Source of the DNA: Hanleya hanleyi
Taxonomy: Eukaryota; Mollusca; Polyplacophora; Lepidopleurida; Hanleyidae
Length of the DNA stretch: 64,000 bases
Reading direction: 5' to 3'
NCBI GenBank assembly: GCA_036873755.1
Contig: JAVTVY010020393.1
Location: forward strand, 1 to 64,000
Shown: in pieces, positions 25,271 to 38,000 of the stretch
Layout of the letters: every line of letters begins with the position of its first letter
How positions within the stretch are numbered: the stretch's first letter is position 1
Position numbers and translations under genes: made by a program
The notes under the pieces: generated by a model
Told to the model about the DNA's origin: nothing
What the model saw: only the letters and a program-made list of their open reading frames with translations
The model's database searches: none

Positions 25271-26248
25271 TCTATATATACGTTATTCTGACTACTCACG
25301 GTCTCTGCATATAATTGTACACTCTCCAATGTAAATGGTCTGTCGTATACATAATCAAAACACAATTTGATCTGACTATAACTGCCCGAAGGATTCTACA
25401 TTCGCCCCAGCAAGCATGTACTCTCTCCAATAAATTTATATTATATATCATATATATACTCCTAACATATGAAAGTACAATTTCGATATACTGACGGCTT
25501 CTACTAAATGTGAGATCGGCGTGATTGTATTTTTGTAAACCTCAGCAGGCATGCACACCACAACAATTTCTGCACTGATTGATATCGCCCGTCATAAAAA
25601 CAGTATGTTCCAGCGCAGCGTGTGCTTTCTCAGCTTGAATCCCCCACCCTCTCCCCCCACACTTCTTCCACCACAACTCAGTCCCACAGACTAGCCTATC
25701 CTCATAACTAATTACAGTGGCCTCGTTTTGGCAGTCAACCTATGCACTGACCAACATGTCACAAATCACTAAAAACCGCCTCACTTAATATGTAGTAAAT
25801 TGGGTGAGAACATCTTCAGAAAACTATATTCCCTAATATTCTCTCCGCAAGTGACCCACCACACCATGTAACCTGACCATTCCTCTCAAACATGTAAACA
25901 AAATTCAGCATACATAATTTCCCACCATTTTTCAGGGATACGACGGATAATGATATAAGGTCATCCCGCCTGAGAGGTCGCCAATCAAACAGGGCCAGAT
26001 TTTTTTCTCATTAAAATTTGGAAAGGTTGTTTGATGTATTTTTGAGAATAAAAATATTTTAAAATACATTACAAACCATTTCCGGTCTAGTCAGGTAAGA
26101 CAGCCAATCAATGTTCGCCTGAAGTCAAGTCCTGATAATAATCTGGAACCCGAAAAATTCAATGGTGGTTTGTAGTCAACAGGCTGGACGCAGGTAGCAT
26201 AATTTTAGCCAAGGATTTCCAGACTTGTGTGTTTCGTTTGTTTTATGT

Positions 26249-26321
26249 GGACTTCATCGTGGTACGATGGGCACTGGTCACGGAGAGTATGTCGTGGAGC
26301 CGGTTCCATTAAACCACCCGT
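26249..26321 (+). repeat. Dispersed repeat pair member, GATGGGCACTGGTCA
   Basis: ACTTCATCGTGGTACGATGG, GCACTGGTCACGGAGAGTAT and GTCGTG...CCGGTTCC line up without gaps with 30900-30970. A two-copy match of about 70 bp suggests a dispersed element or old duplication of unknown nature. Confidence 0.5.
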
Positions 26322-29300
26322 TGCATGTTCCTTTGCACCATAGCCACTGGTAATGAATAAATACCACTTCCGGGATCGAGAGCTTTCTGATGAGATGTAA
26401 CTCAATCTTGTGCGCTCTGTGGTGTTCTTGCACGATGATATCACATATATACACAGGTACTAGGTATTTTTCTTCAATAAATGCAATTATCAGCGCAGAA
26501 TCTGTATATTCTCAAGATGAAATAATAAAATAAAATAAAATTTCAACATGAATGTAATCTGTGATCTACTATTTTGAGTGCTGTTACTCTTTTGTTTACA
26601 AAATATAAGCTGTATATGTATAGTGACGCGCAAATATATGAGTTCGAAATGTACCGATAAAAGGAGGCAATAATACAAGGAAAATTTATTTCGAAGTGCA
26701 CATATATTTATATTCACTTCTAGATTTGATACATTTTGCGATTTGATTAAGTGGTACTCTCACTTTCAATTTATTCTGCCATAACATCGTCACGATCGCT
26801 TTTGAGTGCTTCGACGGCAATTTAAATACCAGCTTATGACAGTTAATGGAAACCCAAGGGCGGAGACCTTGTCGATATCTGGAATAATGGCTGCTGTCTG
26901 AGCACATTGTGTACCTTACAAATGTTAGACCTTATCAAACACCATTAAGTGGGGACAGGTAAAGCGGAGAGGGATTACATCAGAATTTACTATAATAGAC
27001 AATACTCGAATTATTGATCGACCGTCCGTGTAAACACAGAAACCTGAATATAAATAAATGAGAAGAAATATGGAGACGATCCGAGTTTATATAATCTATG
27101 GCCCATCATATGTAATTAAATGGCTTCGTGCTTTCGGGGCGAGGCCTAATGACCGGACTAATGAATGCCTCACACGCACGCACTACACATGTGACATCAT
27201 CTGACCCGGATCAATTCCGAGGCTGCCCCTGAGCAAAACCCCCCCATCGGCTGACATCGAGCGGAACGTGATCTCGCGTTAAGTGAGGTCAGAGTATAGA
27301 GCGATTTCTTGATGAAAATGGCGAAAATGAGACAAAATTTCACGCTTGATGAAAAAACTGAAATGAAGTTCCATTCAAGAGCTAGAGAAAATGAATATAG
27401 CAAACAATCAGCGTCGAGAGCGAAATATTACCAGTCCAACGTTGGTTAATAAAATAGAAGTAATGAAAATATAAGTGAAGTAGCACACGGGTTTAGAAAA
27501 AAGGGCACAGTTCCACAAAAAAAAATCGCTACTGATATTTGTAATAGACCACTTTATTGTTGATTAGTTCATGTCTTTCTTTATTTCGGTAAATTGCCAT
27601 GTGACATTTTCTGTGCCAGGAATCCTAACCTTTACTCGCCATGTCTCAACCTTCCACATGATCAGTTCTCAACAATGTATCGCCAATTTCATTTCAAGTA
27701 CCTGAGAGCAAATGATGATGTGCAATATTAAATAAAATCTCAAGCCGCTAGTCATGTCATGGCGGGCTAACATGGACTTGACTTAATTAGACTGAGGTCT
27801 GTGCGCCATTTTCACCTCATGTCACAAATTTGATTTCTCCAGTATAGATCTCGGTATAATTAATAAATTCTGATCAGTTATTCGGCGTAGCCAGAAAAAT
27901 AGCTACAGGCGAAATGTCTTCTTTCGATTCATGAGGGTCGATCGGACCGAACCAAAGTACATTTCCTCAAATGATAATTATTTCTTGGCGGTGTTAATAG
28001 AATTTCTCGAATTTATGGGAAAACCGCATAGAAATTACCATGGCTACTTCAATACAATAATAAGTTGCTGATGAATCATAATCATTCATAATTATCTCTG
28101 CCCTCCGTGGTATACGGTGACCCATGCTCTCGCCCCGGTATTTCGAGAGTCCCCGGGAAATTACTTTTCTCCCAGAGCCATGCAGGCAAGACATCCACGA
28201 CCTGGGCACAACTAATAGCGCAAAAATTGAATCGATATGTCAGTAAAATGTTATAGGTCTGCCACTCTTCACATTTGCATTAGCAAACAGAACAATGCGA
28301 CGAGAACAAAGACGTATCTTCGGGAAATCACGGTGGGTTTTCCGCCGTATTGGATTGACCCGCGCGCGTGCTCCAGCAAACCCCACCTTACTGTAATCTT
28401 GGTCAGGTTGCACAAACATACCTGCGTGTTTACCCAAAAAATTCAATTCATATTCGCGAATCCCTGGTCGCAAAAAACATTAGCACTACCCTTTGAAAGC
28501 TCGAGGACCGTAAACACGAAACCGGGCCAGTACGTTGACAAAGGCGACCCATCAGCTCGACGATTCAGAGCCGCGCGGGACAAAGCCCATACCACAGGAA
28601 GCTCTTCTTAATTTCAAGTTCATGTGCACAAGACGAACGGGTGTGGCAAACCAACAAAACTCCCTGACTTTACCCGCTAGGGACTCGGCTTTTTCAGGCC
28701 CTTTTATGTCTTTAATCATGTGTGTTTGAGTTCCTGCCTCCAATTCCTCTCGGCAGGTAAAAATGCCCCGATCGATGGAAGATCGTGTTGAAAAGTCAGA
28801 CAGTAATCGGGCTTGTAAGGAGCCCGCTTCTAGATGGCGTGTTGGGCCTGCTGACGGCCATCGATCTCTCTCCGTAAGAATACGCAAGAACTGAAAACAA
28901 GACTTTTTCACAATCCACAAGAACACTTGTAAGGAGACGTGATGGTATACAGTAGGAAAATCCTCTATCGTATTGTCCTTTGGCGGCTTTGTTCCCTATT
29001 CAAAGTTATCAATGTCTTGGCGAGGAGATCACTGAGGGTTGTTGAGCCATGCCATGGCCTATAATGGCCATCTATTCTAGCGTGAGAATGGGGCGAAAGA
29101 AAGGAGCTTTTAATTTTCTGGATTAAAAGAGTATTATGACACCCTCTGACGAATTGGAAGCTCTGTCTATTTATAATTCACTGTTATACCTTTATCTCTA
29201 AGGTGTGCGAAGGTAAACTATCCAAATGGAGCATGATAAGGAGTCACGATAGTTTCGAACACGAAACAGGGAACAAACAATTTATTTTCTGCTTTAAAAT

Positions 29301-29902
29301 AATATGATTTTATAGAGAATTATACAGTACCAGCTGACTTTCTTGTTAGTCTAAACAATTGCAACGAAATTTTGTATGTGATGAAATAAAAGTAACCCGA
29401 GATGGAATAGATTTGTTTCCATATGCAAGCAACCATTCATGCCGAAAGTCTGGCACAGATGGAGGGGACACTCGAAGCTTCTTTTTCTTCTTGATTCACA
29501 TCATAGGAACAATGAAAGACAACTGTTTCAAGTTTGTTAACGTTGTATGATCTGAGATGGCAATAGGCCAATGTTCAAGTTGTACTTTCTGCCGCATACA
29601 CACCAAACAATGATGTTTTGTACAAGGCCGCAACCCTCTTCAACGTTGTTTGCCCACTGATCATCAAATTTCAGAAGCAAAATTACCAACCATCGACCTT
29701 CGATCCGGAAGGCCTATATCATTACCTGAACCAATATTTGAACAAGATATCCATCAACGGTGGATCATGGTAGACAACAGAAGGGCGAGGTCGCAATTTT
29801 TGTTAAGCGTGGAATGATGTCATACTTGAAGCTGGAGATAGTTATTGCATTCGCGAAGCATGCGAAATGATTTTGCAAAATTGATGTCAAATTCGAGTGA
29901 GA

Positions 29903-29964
29903 GATAACATTACTGGTGGTGATAACATTACTGGTGGTGAAACACATTACTGGTGGTGAAACAC
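29903..29964. repeat. 18-bp tandem repeat, three copies
   Basis: GATAACATTACTGGTGGT occurs twice exactly (29903, 29921), followed by a 19-bp variant GAAACACATTACTGGTGGT and a partial GAAACAC. Confidence 0.88.
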
Positions 29965-32587
29965 AGAACGATGTAATCACACTGGAAGTATATTATCACC
30001 CAGAGACTGGTTTTTCTAGGCATAAATTTGCATCTAAATCACGTTGTTCCTCTATATCTCTCAAACGGGCTTTAACTGAGATGTTCATGTGGATACTTTG
30101 GACGACATGGCCACATCCGCCCCCTCTCCTAGTTCCAGTTTCAATCATTCCCACCCAATAATACCGGCTCTGACGCTCAAAGCTCAAATCGATGTACCAA
30201 AATACGGGTACCAACGTATATGTTCCAACGATATATGCATAATGATTGAGGCTTAAGCTCAATTTATCTCCACGTTAACTTGACTGATATTTCTATCAAA
30301 ATTATGCTTAATATTTCTATGGGCGATCGTGTCTAATTTCCAACGATACATGATACACCACAATCATATGGAATTTCAAATCGTACATTCGATGGATGGA
30401 AGGTTGCAAATAAATCTAACACATTTTGTCTAGCGAGAATTGCTAATTTTCAACAATTACCTATATCTAATTATCCATAGGTCATTAACAAAGCTGAATT
30501 GATTTCGCGGGAGAAATGCCACAGATATAAAACGTAGGCAATTATTCTGCAATGTCAACTGAAAAGCCAGAGGTTTTGCCACGGGAAATGAATACAGGAG
30601 GCAAATTAATGAAATCACAGCTCCCGAGGAGAATATTAAGGATTATGGGGCAATCATCACCATTAATGATGTTGGCGAACGGACAATTCCCTGGGTCGTT
30701 ATATATGTATTACAGCGACTCATGGCATTATTAAACCCGTATTTCTGCTCAAATCCGTAAAGGTGAAGGTGTGCGTACTATATAACACTATAGCCGTCTA
30801 TATAAACGACACACACAAGTACGTTGATATCATGTTAACGACTTTGGCGGGGACGATTCTCCTCAGTTTTCTCCATATGGTTGGTTGGTTGATTTGATTG
30901 GGCACTCCATCGTATTACAATGGGCACTGGTCATACAGAGTATGCCGTGCAACCCGTTCCCCCACACCATATACTGGACTGAGTGGACGATACTGTTACT
31001 CATACAGCCATGTTTATTCTGTTTATACAGTATCGGGATCAGAATTATATTTATTGTTCAATTTTGTCAGAAGGTACAAGCTACAACCTCACAATACAAC
31101 AAATTTAAACAGTTTAAACTATTACATGAAACAATATACAGCTAAATGTACATCACCTCACAATGGACTGAACGACGAGCGCTATACGGTATTGTCAACA
31201 AACGGAATGATCCATCCGATGTTAGTTTGGGGGTGTCAGCAAGATAGGGAATCCCTCATACACAAAATGTAATGACGTTATGATACCCCATTTCGCTATC
31301 ATTAGCACGTAGGGTCTTTACGCGCCAGATAGCCCGGTCCCAAATTTCCTTAAAGGAATAGAAGACCCTAGAGCGATGCATACTAATATCGAAAGAACTA
31401 TATCATTAGTATTCGAAAAACAAAACAAATCAGCATTTCTAGTAATTCCGAATGAATGAGAACGTTTTGAACATCGGAGCTATTGCCCAGATCAAGAATC
31501 CGCGGAGATCGCCGTTAAAACAAGGCTGAGAGCCATTAACCAATGAAAATCCTTGAAATATCACCTGACATTATTCCTGTGTCGTAGGTGTGCTGCAGGC
31601 AGTGTAGCTAATAATCGAGACCAATTGTAAATTATTGTGTCGATGGCTTTTGACAGATCTGTGGACCTTTCTTTACCCTCCGAGACGATTATGAGGATCG
31701 TGATATATGAATGTCGAATTGATATACAGGTTGCGTGTGGCATTGTGCATATGATTTCACGAGCTCTCTTTCTGAGGCAGGAGTATCAGGCCAAATCACC
31801 CGATAGCGGTAGAAGACACGCTGCTAATGCTGCCGTTGTTGTTGTTTAATGCTTTACCTTATGGGATAGAGCCCGGATGACAACGGGATTTTTGTCGCAG
31901 CGCCATCTACATACGTCACAGTCATTCCAACATGTCGCAGATCATGAAGTGTTAAAGTGTGAACGATAAATCATTGTTTACTCAGCTGCAGAATTTTGCT
32001 AATTTTTTTTACCGGTGTTTTTGGAATCTGATGGCATAATTCTGTCATGCCGAGCACGAGTTTACGCAGAGTTTACTATTCCTTTAAGAAATGGGGACCT
32101 CAATCACGTGTTGAATATTAGAAAACACCCGGTGACCTCGGAGTGTGCTCATTGGACCCGAATTACGTAATTACATCGTTAGTTGGGTAAGACAAACAAA
32201 TTATCAAACCGGAAGTACAAATCAAATTATTTACTGATGAAGAACCTTCACCATTCGATTCGACTGGACAACGTGATAAAGGAATATACTTCTGATCTTT
32301 GATAGCTGATAGTCCACACGCTATCTGGCCCTCATGTTATTCTAATGGGGGAAAAGACAGTATTTCTAGCGTATAGTACATGTATGTGCTGATAGTGCAC
32401 CTTGGTCAGCAGGACAGTATGATATCGCTGCATATCATTTTTACTGGCAGGTGTTCTTTATCAAAATGTAGTTTCTATGGCGTTAGAATATTTTCTGTAA
32501 TTGTCTATTTGTGAACGTTCATTCATTCACCATTATAAGGACAAAAATTCTCCTCCTTTTTTTGTCCCATAACCACCCCATCTCATT
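29965..32587. other. Non-coding region, nothing firm
   Basis: Contains the dispersed segment 30900-30970 and otherwise no recognised gene or repeat. The overlapping plus-strand open frames at 30885-31272 start inside that dispersed segment and have no recognisable domain. A short inverted pair TAGGGTCTT and AAGACCCTA lies at about 31311-31372. Confidence 0.4.
30900..30970 (+). repeat. Dispersed repeat pair member, AATGGGCACTGGTCA
   Basis: GGCACTCCATCGTATTACAA, then TGGGCACTGGTCATACAGAG, then TATGCCGTG...CCCGTTCC, is the partner of 26249-26321 in the same orientation. Confidence 0.5.
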
Positions 32588-32871
32588 CCCCATTGCTTTC
32601 AGGCAATTACTACTTCCCCATTGCTTTCAGGCAATTACTACTTCCCCATTGCTTTCAGGCAATTACTACTTCCCCATTGCTTTCAGGCAATTACTACTTC
32701 CCCATTGCTTTCAGGCAATTACTACTTCCCCATTGCTTTCAGGCAATTACTACTTCCCCATTGCTTTCAGGCAATTACTACTTCCCCATTGCTTTCAGGC
32801 AATTACTACTTCCCCATTGCTTTCAGGCAATTACTACTTCCCCATTGCTTTCAGGCAATTACTACTTCCCC
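32588..32871. repeat. Perfect 28-bp minisatellite, ten copies
   Basis: Ten consecutive 28-bp units containing CCCCATTGCTTTCAGGCAAT followed by TACTACTT, and the first four bases of an eleventh. I find no differences between the ten units. The sequence is unrelated to the 28-bp array at the left edge. The 146-, 111- and 87-codon open frames spanning it arise from the repeat. Confidence 0.96.
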
Positions 32872-33157
32872 ATTTGGAATTTAAAACTATCCATAGGAGA
32901 GTATCTATTTTATTTGAAATGGACATAAAATTCTCAAATAATCATTTCTGATGTCTGATATCATTCGTATCGCGCCGTATCTGTATTGTTAATGTTATAC
33001 TTTGCGAAGTATTCCGTCTTTCGTAATTTACTTTGCATATATTGCTGAATGAGCGAAATGCGAGGTGCTTTGTTTTGTATATAGTGTATCATATATTATT
33101 GATTAGCGCACATACCATTTCATCATTACACTCAGTTTAGTAGGCCCTATATATAAT

Positions 33158-33272
33158 GGAAGAGAAACCTAAGCTAGCCTTTAATCCTAAGAGGTTCATC
33201 CACCTTCTATCGTTAACTGATATAAACAATGAAAGAGAAACCTAAGCCTGTTGTCGTTAACTGTAAATGTAA
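33158..33272. repeat. Isolated, diverged copies of the 72-bp satellite
   Basis: AGAGAAACCTAAGCTAGCCT, TTAATCCTAAGAGGTTCATC and CTATCGTTAACTG follow the order of the 72-bp unit found in bulk from 35020 onward, and a second, shorter unit follows at 33232-33262. Divergence is much higher than inside the arrays and the state resembles the degenerate units at 47941-48252, so this is an old outlier of the satellite family. Confidence 0.75.
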
Positions 33273-33729
33273 TATTAGAATAATAAGTAACACCAGCGCT
33301 GTTTAAAGGCCTGATACGCAAATGATCTCCCGTAAGGAATTCGGAAAGGATATTGCTGTAAAAGTAGACATATTGCATTACATTAACATATCAGTCAGAA
33401 TTCATGAGGTTTTGACAGTGAGAAAAAGAAAAATAGCTCAATGCGCTTCAATACCCCTCGGCTATCAGCTATTGTCTACACTAAGCAATACAATAAGATG
33501 TATTTTTAGAACTTTGACAACATCATGTAGGCTAACAAAAATGTGATCTAGTAGGGTTGACTGTAGTTGTCTCATTTTAGAAATACATAGCCAGTTGAGC
33601 CAGGTCAGCTTTTGCTAAGGCCTTAATTGATGGGGGAAAAATTGCGTGGAGGTTTTGGTGGAGCATGACCAAATTTTTAGCTCTAAATATACTCGTCTAC
33701 TCTTCAATATAGCTCATAATTAAATCAAG

Positions 33730-34150
33730 TAATTTGATCTTGGAAATATAGATCAAGGTCTGTCATCTTACAATTTTCTGGTCTATTCTAACTTAATTGC
33801 ATATGGAACATCAATTCGGAGATCTTAGACTTGAGATATAGGATTTTAGCGTTAGAAAATAGGCCATGGTCAGTGACATTCATTAGAATTCAGGTCAAGA
33901 CATATGTGGTATAAATTTGGACAAAGTAGATATAATCCTGCTTGAAATATCGTACTAAATAGGATCTGACCTGGATAAAATAGGTCAGGGTCAGTCATCT
34001 TCTGTACACCTCTGGACCATCGCCAGATGTATACATGATATTAATTTGAAAAATCTAGCTATATTTCTTCATGTTATATCATAATAAACAGTATATGACC
34101 TTGAAAAACAATCAAGGTCAGATAACTGGGATAAGCTTCTGGTCAATCAC
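33730..34150. repeat. Ancient ~110-130-bp tandem repeat with AAGGTCA palindromes
   Basis: A motif of the form TTGGAAATATAGATCAAGGTC recurs, heavily diverged, near 33739, 33850, 33968 and 34096, each time followed within 10-20 bases by CAGTCATCTT, CAGTGACATT or CAGATAACTG. The best preserved copy, at about 34096, is a palindrome TGACCTTGAAAAACAATCAA then GGTCA. Similar AAGGTCA phrases occur at 51720-51905 and 52665-52850. Confidence 0.45.
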
Positions 34151-34467
34151 CTGTTGCATATTAATTTGGAGACCCTCCTTCAAAAATATAGCAAAATAGT
34201 TGATTATTCACATGACAGTTACCTACATGTATTCGTCCCCTAGCGGTGGATCGCGGAAGTACATTGTCCCGTAGTACATTGCAAGGGTGTCAACGGACGC
34301 TATCGGTGAGAATTGGCATCCCAAAGGGCTTCGCTAGCAGTTGGTAACGTAGCCCAAGTATCCACCGAGTGCTTTTCGGTGTAGGCTATATCTTACATTG
34401 TGCACTGTACCGATATGCGATGTATTAATAGAAAAAATATATATATTCATAAAGATAGACACATTAA

Positions 34468-34658
34468 TTATTTATGGACAATGGCTAGCTACTGAATGTT
34501 GGATCTGATGCTTAGTATTGAGCTAGTATGTATGTACAGCCTCTGCAGATGTGCATCATCCAATGGTTCCATATGGAGAGTCGTATGTATATACTCAGCA
34601 CATAGGGAAAAACAGTTTGGACGATGGCTAGGTACCGAATGTCGAATCTGACGCTTTT
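34468..34658 (+). repeat. Two dispersed repeat fragments of the GATCTGACGCTT family
   Basis: Copies at 34468-34516 (TTTATGGACAATGGCTAGCT, ACTGAATGTTGGATCTGATG) and 34617-34658 (TTGGACGATGGCTAGGTACC, GAATGTCGAATCTGACGCTT) lie 149 bp apart, suggesting that the element itself was duplicated in tandem. Related pieces are at 10538 and 25220. Confidence 0.55.
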
Positions 34659-34824
34659 ATGGTACCATCATGTAGGTATTGTCACGTAGTATATGTGTAC
34701 CAAGTTTGGTGGCTCTAAACCACATGCAAGGATGTCAGCGGACGCTATCTGTGACAGACATAGAAACATACATACAGACATACGGACATTTCAGGTCGGC
34801 TCTTTTAATAGTACAGATGTGTAA

Positions 34825-35010
34825 TGTAAAAGATTTAACGCAACATTAAAAGCGGGTTGGAAAAGGATGCCGGCGTACTGACAAGACGTCATATTATCTA
34901 AAAACATCACAAGAACCAGAACTGATTCCTGTGATGTATCCCAGTCACGCTTTGGTTGTAGCTGTTCATGTGGACATATTGAATGATATGATCACACGGC
35001 CCCTAGCACC
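34825..35010 (-). repeat. Dispersed repeat, reverse-strand copy of the 54497-54686 element
   Basis: GGATGCCGGCGTACTGACAA, AACATCACAAGAACCAGAAC, CCAGTCACGCTTTGGTTGTA and GTTCATGTGGACATATTGAA match in order the reverse complement of 54497-54686. The adjoining TTAACGCAACATTAAAAGCG matches the reverse complement of the segment joining the duplicated units near 54680-54710. Class unknown; no terminal inverted repeats seen. Confidence 0.7.
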
Positions 35011-35019
35011 TATCTACCT

Positions 35020-38000
35020 GCTATCGTTAAATGTAAGAGAAACCTAATGTAGCTTTTAATCCTGGCAGGATCATCCCTCTGATATCGTTAACAGCGTGAG
35101 TAATGTAAGAGAAACCTATTGTAGCCTTTAATCCTGGTAGGTTCATCCCTCTGATATCGTTAACAGTTTGAGTAATGTAAGAGAAACCTAATGTAGCCTT
35201 TGATCCTGGTAGGTTCATCCCTCTGCTATCGTTAACAGTATGAGTAATATAAGATGAACCTAATATAGCCTTTAATCCTGGTAGGTTCATCCCTCTGAAA
35301 TCGCTAACAGTATGAGTAATGTAAGAGACCCTAATGTAGCCTTTAATCCTGGTAGGTTCATCCCTCTGATATCGTTAATAGTATATGTGTAATGTAAGAG
35401 AAACCTAATGTAGCCTTTGATCCTGGTAGGTTCATCCCTCTGCTATGGTTAATAGTATGTGTAATGTAAGAGAAACCTAATGTAGACTTTAATCCTGGTA
35501 GGTTCATCCCTCTGATATCGTTAACAGTATGAGTAATGTAAGATGAACCTAAGATAGCCTTTAATCCTTGTAGGTTCATCCCTCTGATATCGTTAACAGT
35601 ATGAGTAATGTAAGATGAACCTAATATAGCTTTTAATCCTGGTAGGTTCATCCCCTGATATCGTTAACAGTATGAGTAATGTAAGATGAACCTAAGATAG
35701 CCTTTAGTCCTGGTAGGTTCATCCCTCTGATATCGTTAATAGTATGTGCAATGTAAGAGAAACCTAATGTAGCGTTTAATCCTGGTAGGTTCATCCCTCT
35801 GATATCGTTAACAGTATGCGTAATGTAAGATGAACCTAATATAGCCTTTAGTCCTGGTAGGTTCATCCCTCTCATATCGCTAACAGTATGAGTAATTTAA
35901 GAGAAACCTAATGTAGCGTTTAATCCTGGTAGGTTCATCCCTCTGATATCGTTAACAGTATGAGTAATGTAAGATGAACCTAATATAGCCTTTAATCCTG
36001 GTAGGTTCATCCCTCTGATATCGTTAATAGTATGTGTAATGTAAGAGAAACCTAATGTAGCCTTTAATCCTGGTAGGTTCATCCCTCTGATATCGTTAAC
36101 AGTATGAGTAATGTAAGATGAACCTAATGTAGCCTTTAATCGGTAGGTAGGTTCCCTCTCTGATATCGTTAACAGTATGAGTAATGTAAGATGAACCTAA
36201 TATAGCCTTTAGTCCTGGTAGGTTCATCCCTCTCATATCGTTAACAGTATGAGTAATTTAAGAGAAACCTAATGTAGCGTTTAATCCTGGTAGGTTCATC
36301 CCTCTCATATCGTTAACAGTATGAGTAATTTAAGAGAAACCTAATGTAGCGTTTAATCCTGGTAGGTTCATCCCTCTCATATCGTTAACAGTATGAGTAA
36401 TTTAAGAGAAACCTAATGTAGCCTTTAACCCTGGTAGGTTCATCCCTCTGATATCGTTAATAGTATGTGTAATGTAAGAGAAACCTAATGTAGCCTTTAG
36501 TCCTGGTAGGTTCATCCCCCTGATATCGTTAACAGTATGAGTAATGTTATTGAAACCTAATGTAGCCTTAATCCTGGTAGGTTCATCCCTCTGATATCGT
36601 TAACAGTATGAGTAATGTAAGAGAAACCTAATGTAGCCTTTAATCCTGGTAGGTTCATCCCTCTGATATCGTTAACAGTATGAGTAATGTAAGATGAACC
36701 TAATGTAGCCTTTAATCCTGGTAGGTTCATCCCTCTGATATCGTTAACAGTATGAGTAATGTAAGATGAACCTAATTTAGCCTTTAATCCTGGTAGGTTC
36801 ATCCCTCTGATATCGTTAACAGTATGAGTAATGTAAGAGACCCTAATGTAGCCTTTAATCCTGGTAGGTTAATCCCTCTGATATAGTTAACAGTTTGTGT
36901 AACGTAAGAGAAACCTAATGTAGCCTTTAATCCTGGTAGGTTCATCCCTCTGATATCGTTAACAGTATGAGTAATGTAAGAGAAACCTAATGTAGCCTTT
37001 GATCCTGGTAGGTTCATCCCTCTGATATCGTTAACAGTATGAGTAATGTTATGGAAACCTAATGTAGCCTTAATCCTGGTAGGTTCATCCCTCTGATATC
37101 GTTAATAGTATGTGTAATGTAAGAGAAACCTAATGTAGCCTTTAATCCTGGTAGGTTCACCCCTCTGATATCGTTAATAGTATGTGTAATGTAAGAGAAA
37201 CCTAATGTAGCCTTTAATCCTGGTAGGTTCATCCCTCTGATATCGTTAATAGTATGTGTAATGTAAAAGAAACCTAATGTAGCCTTTAATCCTGGTAGGT
37301 TCACCCCTCTGATATCGTTAATAGTATGTGTAATGTAAGAAATACCTAATGTAGCCTTTAATCCTGGTAGGTTCATCCCTCTGATATCGTTAATAGTATG
37401 TGTAATGTAAAAGAAACCTAATGTAGCCTTTAATCCTGGTAGGTTAATCCCTCTGATATCGTTAACAGTTTGAGTAACGTAAGAGAAACCTAATTTAGCC
37501 TTTAATCCTGGTAGGTTCATCCCTCTGATATCGTTAACAGTATGAGTAATGTAAGAGAAACCTAATGTAGCCTTTGATCCTGGTAGGTTCATCCCTCTGA
37601 TATCGTTAACAGTATGAGTAATGTAAGATAAACCTAATGTAGCCTTTAATCCTGGTAGGTTAATCCCTCTGATGTCGTTAACAGTTCGAGTAACGTCAGA
37701 GAAACCTAATTTAGCCTTTAATCCTGGTAGGTTCATCCCTCTCATATCGTTAACAGTATGAGTAATGTAAGAGAAACCTAATGTAGCCTTAATCCTGGTA
37801 GGTTCATCCCTCTGATATCGTTAACAGTATGAGTAATGTTATTGAAACCTAATGGAGCCGTAATCCTGGTAGGCTCATCCCTCTGATATCGTTAACAGTA
37901 TGAGTAATGTAAGAGAAACCTAATGTAGCCTTTAATCCTGGTAGGTTCATCCCTCTCATATCGTTAACAGTATGAGTAATGTAAGATGAACCTAATATAG

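Larger units (their letters stand above)
24399..29902. other. Non-coding region with scattered repeat fragments
   Basis: Apart from fragments listed separately (25220-25270, 26249-26321), no gene was recognised. A G run of about 14 bases lies near 24452. The stretch 28090-28880 is less AT-rich and has overlapping 124-codon open frames on opposite strands (28237-28611 plus, 28552-28926 minus), but neither shows a known domain or a coding-like bias I can defend. Confidence 0.4.

Noticed and set aside
28237..28926. Two 124-codon frames on opposite strands
   Set aside because: Overlap each other, no domain recognised, and the region is GC-richer than its surroundings.
32511..32951. Three overlapping plus frames of 87-146 codons
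   Set aside because: They cover the perfect 28-bp array and read the same cycle in all three phases.
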